Part shown: piece after piece, positions 1 to 4,852 of the stretch
Position numbering within the stretch: position 1 is the first letter of the stretch
How the letters are laid out: each line of letters opens with the position of its first letter
Source of the DNA: DATGQT01 sp033720695
GTDB lineage: Bacteria; Bacteroidota; Rhodothermia; Rhodothermales; Rubricoccaceae
Assembly (NCBI GenBank): GCA_033720695.1
Contig: JAWWCA010000144.1
Span: 1-9,360, forward strand
Reading direction: 5' to 3'
Length of the DNA: 9,360 bases
The notes under the pieces: model-generated
What the model was told of the DNA's origin: nothing
What the model saw: only the letters and a program-made list of their open reading frames with translations
Database searches by the model: none
Position numbers and translations under genes: made by a program

Positions 1-678
1 ATCATCGGGTTCGCCCGGCGGGCCGTCGCCTACAAGCGGGCCCCGCTAATCTTCGTGGAGGAGGACCGCATCGCGCCGCTCCTCGACGCGGGCCGGCTCC
101 AGGTCGTGTTCTCCGGGATGGCCCACCCGCGCGACGAGGCCGGCATGGCCATCGTCCCCCGCCTCGTCGCGATGGCGCAGCGGTACCCGAAGGGGGTCGT
201 CTTCCTGGAGGACTACGGCATCCCCATCGGCCGGGCCATGACGCGCGGCTGCGACGTGTGGCTCAACAACCCCCGCCGGCCGAAGGAGGCCAGCGGCACG
301 AGCGGGATGAAGGCGGCCATGAACGGCGTCCTCAACCTCAGCGTCCTCGACGGGTGGTGGCCCGAGGCCTGCGAGCACGGCGTCAACGGCTGGCAGATCG
401 GGGGCGGCTTCGAGAGCGGCAGCGAGGCCGCCCAGGACGCCCACGACCTCGAGAGCCTCTACGAGGTCCTCCTCGGGGACGTGGTCCCGACGTACTACGA
501 CGACCGCGAGCGGTGGGCCGAGATGATGCGCGCCAGCATCCAATCCACGCGCGACCGGTTCAGCGCCCGCCGGATGATGGAGGAGTACGTCGAGCGGCTC
601 TACCGCGATCGCGCGGCCGGCGACGGGCAGAGCCACGCCCACGACGTCGCTACCCCGTCCGAGGGGCAGGGCGGTTGA
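1..678 (+). CDS. glgP: Alpha-glucan (glycogen/starch/maltodextrin) phosphorylase, C-terminal part, 5' end outside window
   Basis: GT35 phosphorylases are cytosolic, PLP-dependent enzymes that release glucose-1-phosphate from alpha-1,4-glucan ends. The reading frame is open from base 1, so the gene starts upstream; a GTG at 55 is internal, because the residues before it (GFARRAVAYKRAPLIF) belong to the conserved family core. Visible motifs: VVFSGMAHPRDEAG (about residues 36-49 of the fragment), VFLEDYGIPIGRAM, DVWLNNPRRPKEASGTSGMK and LNLSVLDGWWPEA. The Lys of GTSGMK (codon 310-312) matches the PLP-binding lysine. NNPRRPxEASGTSGMK is typical of the short bacterial alpha-glucan phosphorylase class rather than the long animal/MalP form. 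About 225 residues are seen, ending with a helical tail and a low-complexity Gly/Ser/His end. The stop is 13 bp before the amylase start, which suggests one transcript. Confidence 0.92.
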   Translation: MIGFARRAVAYKRAPLIFVEEDRIAPLLDAGRLQVVFSGMAHPRDEAGMAIVPRLVAMAQRYPKGVVFLEDYGIPIGRAMTRGCDVWLNNPRRPKEASGTSGMKAAMNGVLNLSVLDGWWPEACEHGVNGWQIGGGFESGSEAAQDAHDLESLYEVLLGDVVPTYYDDRERWAEMMRASIQSTRDRFSARRMMEEYVERLYRDRAAGDGQSHAHDVATPSEGQGG

Positions 679-691
679 GGTCGGTGCTGCC

Positions 692-3109
692 GTGACCCGT
701 CGCCTCATCCTCGTCCTCGCCCTGCTCCCCCTCGGCGCGACGGCGCAGCCTGCCGCGCCGCTGCCCGTCGTCCAGCCCGTTCGCCTCACCGCCGGTCAGG
801 CCGACACGCTCCTGATCGCCGACCTCCTCGGGCCCGTCGAGGCGCCCGTAGCGTTCCCTGGGCGGGCGGTCGTCGAGACGGCGGAAGGGCGGGCGCTCGT
901 GCTGACCGGTGAGCAGGAAGGTCTCGACCTCGTTCCCTTCACGGTCGGCGGCGCGGCGTATGCCCTCCCGGTCGAGGTGCGGGTGCCGACGACGCACACG
1001 TTCACGTTCGACCCCGACCTCGCCGCGCTCCCGGACAGCCTCCTCGACCGTGTGCCGGACGCGCTCTTCGTCATCGGCGCCTTCAACGACTGGGCGCGCG
1101 GGCGCGACCGGCTCGCGGATGAGGACGGCGACGGCGTCTACGCGGTCACCCTCCCCATCGAGCCCGGGATCTACCAGTACAAGTTCACGCTGGACGGCGT
1201 CGAGATCGTGGACGCCGCCAACCCCGACTCGGTCCTCAACCCCTTCGGGGCGTACAACAGCGTGCTGACGCTCTACGAGGAGGGAGGCCACGCCGTGCTG
1301 CGTCCCGTCGGCGTGCTGGAGGATGCGCGCGGGCTCCGCTTCGCGCTGGAGTACATCGACGAGAGCGGGGAGCCGTGGGTGGCGCCTCCCGAGGCGCTGG
1401 AGGGGGTGGCCTTGCTCGACAACCGGCCCGTGGCCGTCCGCTTCGGGACCGGCGAGGAGGGGCACCGGACGCTCGACGTGCCGCTCGCCAGGGCCGAGGG
1501 GCTGCAGACGCTCCGGGTCGCCGTTGAGGGGGCGGGGGTCGTCGCGCCGTGGGTGGCGGTGCCGCTGTGGGACGGCCAGCCGCTGGGCGCGGCGCAGGCC
1601 GCCGGCGAGGCACCCTTCGTCTGGCAGGACGCCATCGTCTACCAGATCGTGATCGACCGCTTCGCCGACGGCGACCCGTCGAACACCGTCCCCGTCGCGC
1701 ACGACTCGCTCGCCGTGCAGGCCAACTACCAGGGCGGCGACCTCCAGGGCATCCTGGACAGACTCGACGAGGGCTACTTCACCGACCTCGGCGTCAACGT
1801 GCTCTGGCTCTCGCCCGTCTACGACAACCCCGCCACGGCCTACCGCGAGTACCCGCCGCCGCACCGCTACTACACCGGCTACCACGGGTACTGGCCCGTC
1901 CGCCCGCGCGCCGTTGAGGAGCGCTTCGGGGACCTCGCCCTCCTGCGTCGCCTCGTGGACGCCGCGCACGAACGGGGCATCAAGGTGCTCCTCGACTTCG
2001 TCGCCAACCACACGCACGAGGACCACCCCTACGTCCAGGAGCACCGCGACTGGTTCGGCACGCTGGAGCTGCCCGACGGCTCGCTCAACCTCCGCCGGTG
2101 GGACGAGTACCGGCTCACGACGTGGTTCGAGCCCTACCTCCCCAGCTTCGACTTCGAGGGCGCGCCCGCCGCCGTGGACGCCGTCACGGCCGACGCCGTG
2201 TGGTGGCTCCAGGAGACCGGCGCCGACGGGTTCCGCCACGACGCCGTCAAGCACATCCCCAATGGGTTCTGGCGCGCCCTCACGGCGCGGCTCCGCGACG
2301 AGGTGGCGCCGGGGCGCGAGACGCCGCTCTACCAGATCGGCGAGACGTTTGGCTCCTACGACCTCATCGCGTCCTACGTCAACGCGGGCCAACTCGACGC
2401 CCAGTTCAACTTCAACCTCTACGACGCCGCCCTCGCCGCCTTCCTCGACCCCGCCGTGCCGCTCGCGACGCTGGCCGGCGAGATGGACCGGACGCTCGAC
2501 GTCTACGGGCCGCTCCACGTCATGGGGAACCTCATGGACTCCCATGACAAGCCGCGCTTCCTCGCCCTCGCCGACGGGGACCTCCCGCCCGGCAGCGACG
2601 CGGCCGAGATCGGCTGGACCGCTCCACCTGTCGTGGACGACCCCGCGAGCTACCGGCGGGCCGAGCTCTACCTCGCCTACCTCCTCACGACGCCCGGCGT
2701 CCCGACGATCTACTACGGCGACGAGGTGGGCATGACGGGGGCCGCCGACCCCGACAACCGCCGGATGATGCGGTTCGACGGGTTGAGTGACGAGCAGGCG
2801 GCGCTGAAGCAGGCGGTCGCCCGGCTCGTCGGCCTCCGTCGCGACCACGCCGCCCTGCGCCACGGCACCCTCGAGACGCTCGACGCCGCCGAGGCTACCT
2901 GGACCTTCCTCCGCGCCACGCCGGACGACGCCGTGCTCGTCGTGCTCAACACGGGGGACGTGGCGACGACGCGCCCCCTCGCGCTGCCGGCGGCCTACGG
3001 GTTCACTGCGGCGACGGACCTCCTCACCGGGGAGGCCGTCGCGCTGGAGGAGGGCGGCGGGGTCCGGGTCCCCGCTGGGGGCTACCGCATCCTCGCGCTC
3101 GATCGCTGA
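692..3109 (+). CDS. Exported alpha-amylase family (GH13) glycoside hydrolase with N-terminal CBM48-like/E-set domain
   Basis: This enzyme should hydrolyse alpha-1,4-glucans outside the cytoplasm. The start is GTG, directly followed by a Sec signal peptide (RR, hydrophobic LILVLALLPLG, A-T-A, likely cut A18|Q19); a weak GAGGT lies at 677-681. Order: Ig-like region (about 25-105), CBM48/E-set-like domain with FVIGAFNDW and GIYQYKFTLDG (about 109-196), a further beta region (about 200-305), catalytic barrel (about 309-722) and C-terminal beta domain (about 725-805). All four GH13 regions are present: DFVANH (435-440), GFRHDAVKH with nucleophile D517, GETFG with acid/base E551, and MDSHDKPR with H618-D619. 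The triad is therefore intact and activity is expected. There is no T9SS sorting domain and no lipobox, so a periplasmic location is the simplest inference. The subfamily (alpha-amylase, neopullulanase or cyclomaltodextrinase type) cannot be fixed by eye. Confidence 0.93.
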   Translation: MTRRLILVLALLPLGATAQPAAPLPVVQPVRLTAGQADTLLIADLLGPVEAPVAFPGRAVVETAEGRALVLTGEQEGLDLVPFTVGGAAYALPVEVRVPTTHTFTFDPDLAALPDSLLDRVPDALFVIGAFNDWARGRDRLADEDGDGVYAVTLPIEPGIYQYKFTLDGVEIVDAANPDSVLNPFGAYNSVLTLYEEGGHAVLRPVGVLEDARGLRFALEYIDESGEPWVAPPEALEGVALLDNRPVAVRFGTGEEGHRTLDVPLARAEGLQTLRVAVEGAGVVAPWVAVPLWDGQPLGAAQAAGEAPFVWQDAIVYQIVIDRFADGDPSNTVPVAHDSLAVQANYQGGDLQGILDRLDEGYFTDLGVNVLWLSPVYDNPATAYREYPPPHRYYTGYHGYWPVRPRAVEERFGDLALLRRLVDAAHERGIKVLLDFVANHTHEDHPYVQEHRDWFGTLELPDGSLNLRRWDEYRLTTWFEPYLPSFDFEGAPAAVDAVTADAVWWLQETGADGFRHDAVKHIPNGFWRALTARLRDEVAPGRETPLYQIGETFGSYDLIASYVNAGQLDAQFNFNLYDAALAAFLDPAVPLATLAGEMDRTLDVYGPLHVMGNLMDSHDKPRFLALADGDLPPGSDAAEIGWTAPPVVDDPASYRRAELYLAYLLTTPGVPTIYYGDEVGMTGAADPDNRRMMRFDGLSDEQAALKQAVARLVGLRRDHAALRHGTLETLDAAEATWTFLRATPDDAVLVVLNTGDVATTRPLALPAAYGFTAATDLLTGEAVALEEGGGVRVPAGGYRILALDR

Positions 3110-3139
3110 GGCGCCGGCGCGCGAGCGGCGGGGCGGCCG

Positions 3140-3154
3140 GGGCTACCCCAGCCC
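3140..3154 (+). terminator. Weak hairpin downstream of the amylase gene
   Basis: GGGCT, loop ACCCC, AGCCC: a perfect 5-bp GC-rich stem with a 5-nt loop, 30 bases after the amylase stop. No T-run follows, so it is at best a weak or factor-assisted terminator and may be chance in such GC-rich DNA. Confidence 0.2.
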
Positions 3155-3166
3155 GCGACAATGACT

Positions 3167-3174
3167 TATCTTCG
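3167..3174 (+). promoter_or_regulatory. Possible -7 promoter element TATCTTCG
   Basis: TATCTTCG matches the Bacteroidota -7 consensus TAnnTTTG at all but one fixed position and lies in one of the few AT-richer spots of the interval. No clear TTG-type -33 element is seen about 19 bp upstream, so support is weak. If used, it would give the dehydrogenase mRNA a leader of roughly 300 nt. Confidence 0.25.
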
Positions 3175-3384
3175 CCCCTCAAGGTCGCCTCGACCGCGCC
3201 GCGGAGTCCTCGCCCCACGGGCATCCCTGCGGAGGGAGCCGGTGGGGTCGCCGTCTCGCTCGGAGCCCGCGGCTCTCCCGATCCTCGCCGCCGTTTCTGC
3301 CGCGTGCCGCCGCCACGAGATCTTCGTTTGGGCTCGGCCGCTGCGGACGGCTTCATTCAGTCCCAAGGAATGACAACGGCGAGC

Positions 3385-3397
3385 GCATCCCGGATGC
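3385..3397. repeat. Interrupted palindrome GCATCC-C-GGATGC in the dehydrogenase leader
   Basis: Two perfect 6-nt arms around one central base, about 87 bp before the start at 3484. The size fits a small operator half-site pair or a hairpin tip, but one short palindrome is weak evidence for either. Confidence 0.3.
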
Positions 3398-3419
3398 AGT
3401 AACGGTGCGGTGAGACGCG

Positions 3420-3443
3420 CCGGCATGGCTCCTGTCCTGCCGG
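3420..3443 (+). repeat. Inverted repeat CCGGCA-N12-TGCCGG just upstream of the dehydrogenase start
   Basis: The 6-bp arms are at 3420-3425 and 3438-3443 with a 12-nt spacer. It could form a stem in the leader RNA 40 nt before the start codon, or act as a protein-binding site. In GC-rich DNA a 6-bp match is not strongly significant. Confidence 0.25.
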
Positions 3444-3483
3444 GCGTGCTCTGACCTGCCTCTCGACCCCCTCTCTTTACGTC

Positions 3484-4785
3484 ATGGCTCAGACCCCCAA
3501 GCAACTCTTCCTCCAGCGCGTCGAGGACCGCACGGCCCGCGTCGGCATCATCGGGCTCGGCTACGTCGGGCTCCCCCTCGCCGTCGTCTTCGCCGAGGCC
3601 GGCTTCCAGGTCGTCGGCATCGACGTGAGCGAGAAGGCCGTGCGCGGCGTCAACGCCGGCACGTCCCACATCGAGGACATCCCCGACGCGCGCCTCCGGC
3701 CCCTCGTCGAGGAGGGCCGCATCACGGCCACCACCGACTTCGGCCTCCTCTCGGGGTGCGACGCCGTCTCCATCTGCGTGCCCACGCCCCTCCGGAAGAC
3801 CGGCGACCCCGACATCTCCTACATCCTCGCCGCGACGCAGGAGATCGCGAAGTACGTCCACCCGGGGATGACCGTCGTCCTGGAGAGCACGACCTACCCC
3901 GGCACCACGCGCGAGATCATCGAGCCCGAGCTGGAGCGCCGGAGCCTTGAGGTCGGCCGCGACTTCTTCCTCTGCTTCTCGCCCGAGCGCGTCGACCCCG
4001 GCCGCGAGGACTACACCACGCAGAACACCCCCAAGGTGATGGGGGGGGTCACCCCCGACTGCGTGGAGGCCGGCGCGGCCCTCTACGGGGCCGCCATCGA
4101 CACCGTCGTGCCCGTCTCCTCGACCGAGGCGGCCGAGATGGTGAAGCTGCTCGAGAACACCTTCCGCGCCGTCAACATCGGCCTCGTCAACGAGGTCCTC
4201 CTCATGTGCGACCGCCTCGGCCTCGACGCCTGGGAGGTCATCGACGCGGCGGCCACGAAGCCGTTCGGGTTCATGCGGTTCACGCCCGGGCCCGGCCTCG
4301 GCGGCCACTGCATCCCCATCGACCCGCTCTACCTCTCCTGGAAGCTCAAGACGCTGAACTACAACGCGCGCTTCATCGAGCTCGCCAGCGAGGTCAACAC
4401 GAGCATGCCCGCCTTCTGGGTCCAGCGCATCCAGGACGCCCTCAACGAGGCGGAGAAGCCGCTGAAGGGCAGCCGCGTGCTCGTCCTCGGCGTCGCCTAC
4501 AAGAAGGACGTCTCCGACCTCCGAGAGAGCCCCGCGCTCGACATCATCGCCCTCCTCCAGGCCAAGGGCGCGGACGTGCAGTACCACGACCCCCACGTCC
4601 CCACCTTCCGTGAGGACGGCCACGAGCTGATCTCGGTCGAGGACCTCGACCGCGCCCTCGGCGAGGCCGACTGCACCGTCGTCGTCACGGACCACTCCGC
4701 GTACGACTGGGACCACGTCCGGCAGCACGCGACGCTCGTCGTCGACACGCGCGCGGCGCTCCGCCACACGCCCGTGGCGGCCTGA
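3484..4785 (+). CDS. wbpA: Nucleotide-sugar dehydrogenase, UDP-N-acetylglucosamine 6-dehydrogenase (WbpA) type
   Basis: The predicted reaction is two-step, NAD-dependent oxidation of C6 of a UDP-hexose, most likely UDP-GlcNAc to UDP-GlcNAc uronate, a precursor for surface polysaccharide, in the cytosol. Length (433 aa) is normal. Order: NAD-binding Rossmann domain with GLGYVG (24-29) and D47 of VGID; CVPTP and ESTTYPGTT loops; central helical domain with K221 and N225 of VKLLENTFRAVN; active site GPGLGGHCIPIDP with catalytic C276; C-terminal UDP-binding domain with GVAYKKDVSDLRESP (336-350, including R347). GHCIPIDP separates it from UDP-glucose dehydrogenase (usually GGSCFPKD) and UDP-ManNAc dehydrogenase (usually GHCIAVDP), but substrate is inferred. 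ATG at 3484 leaves a normal 20-residue lead before the Rossmann strand. No other polysaccharide gene is adjacent, and the gene appears monocistronic between a 374-bp leader and a strong hairpin. Confidence 0.93.
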   Translation: MAQTPKQLFLQRVEDRTARVGIIGLGYVGLPLAVVFAEAGFQVVGIDVSEKAVRGVNAGTSHIEDIPDARLRPLVEEGRITATTDFGLLSGCDAVSICVPTPLRKTGDPDISYILAATQEIAKYVHPGMTVVLESTTYPGTTREIIEPELERRSLEVGRDFFLCFSPERVDPGREDYTTQNTPKVMGGVTPDCVEAGAALYGAAIDTVVPVSSTEAAEMVKLLENTFRAVNIGLVNEVLLMCDRLGLDAWEVIDAAATKPFGFMRFTPGPGLGGHCIPIDPLYLSWKLKTLNYNARFIELASEVNTSMPAFWVQRIQDALNEAEKPLKGSRVLVLGVAYKKDVSDLRESPALDIIALLQAKGADVQYHDPHVPTFREDGHELISVEDLDRALGEADCTVVVTDHSAYDWDHVRQHATLVVDTRAALRHTPVAA

Positions 4786-4795
4786 CCTGAAACGG

Positions 4796-4826
4796 GTGCG
4801 CCTCCCACCGATCGTGGGAGGCGCAC
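4796..4826. terminator. Perfect 13-bp hairpin between convergent genes, probable bidirectional terminator
   Basis: The left arm GTGCGCCTCCCAC (4796-4808), loop CGATC and right arm GTGGGAGGCGCAC (4814-4826) form an uninterrupted 13-bp stem. It begins 10 bases after the dehydrogenase stop and ends 26 bases from the stop of the minus-strand gene, the expected place for a terminator serving both. No long T-run follows on the plus strand; on the minus strand a short TTT follows the stem. Confidence 0.8.
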
Positions 4827-4852
4827 GGGAACGGGACCGAGCGGAGGGGCCG

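Larger units (their letters stand above)
3110..3483. other. 374-bp non-coding interval and leader of the nucleotide-sugar dehydrogenase gene
   Basis: No convincing gene is present. A 70-codon ORF (3161-3373) is Arg/Ser/Pro-rich with no domain pattern and looks like chance. The interval holds a small hairpin after the amylase stop (3140-3154), a weak -7-like element (3167-3174), a GAGCC-CGC-GGCTC hairpin (3263-3275), a TTGGG/CCCAA pair (3328-3332 and 3362-3366), an interrupted palindrome (3385-3397) and a CCGGCA/TGCCGG stem (3420-3443). The last 30 bases before the next ATG are pyrimidine-rich with no Shine-Dalgarno, as is common in Bacteroidota. I could not match it to a known riboswitch class. 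Confidence 0.6.

Noticed and set aside
55..678. GTG at 55 as the true start of the phosphorylase gene
   Set aside because: The upstream in-frame residues match the conserved phosphorylase core, so the gene runs in from outside the window and is not a truncated gene starting here.
650..2863. 737-codon open frame antisense to the amylase gene
   Set aside because: The plus-strand frame has a signal peptide and all four GH13 motifs. The antisense protein is Val/Arg/Glu/Gly-rich without domains, as expected when G/C third positions remove stops from the complementary frame.
3161..3373. Possible 70-aa protein in the dehydrogenase leader
   Set aside because: Its ATG lies beside the promoter-like element, composition is Arg/Ser/Pro-rich, no ribosome-binding or domain signal is visible, and it does not abut the next gene.
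3371..3480. Known riboswitch (fluoride, c-di-GMP, TPP, glycine types considered) in the dehydrogenase leader
   Set aside because: None of the conserved core motifs of these classes could be placed. Only short inverted repeats are present.
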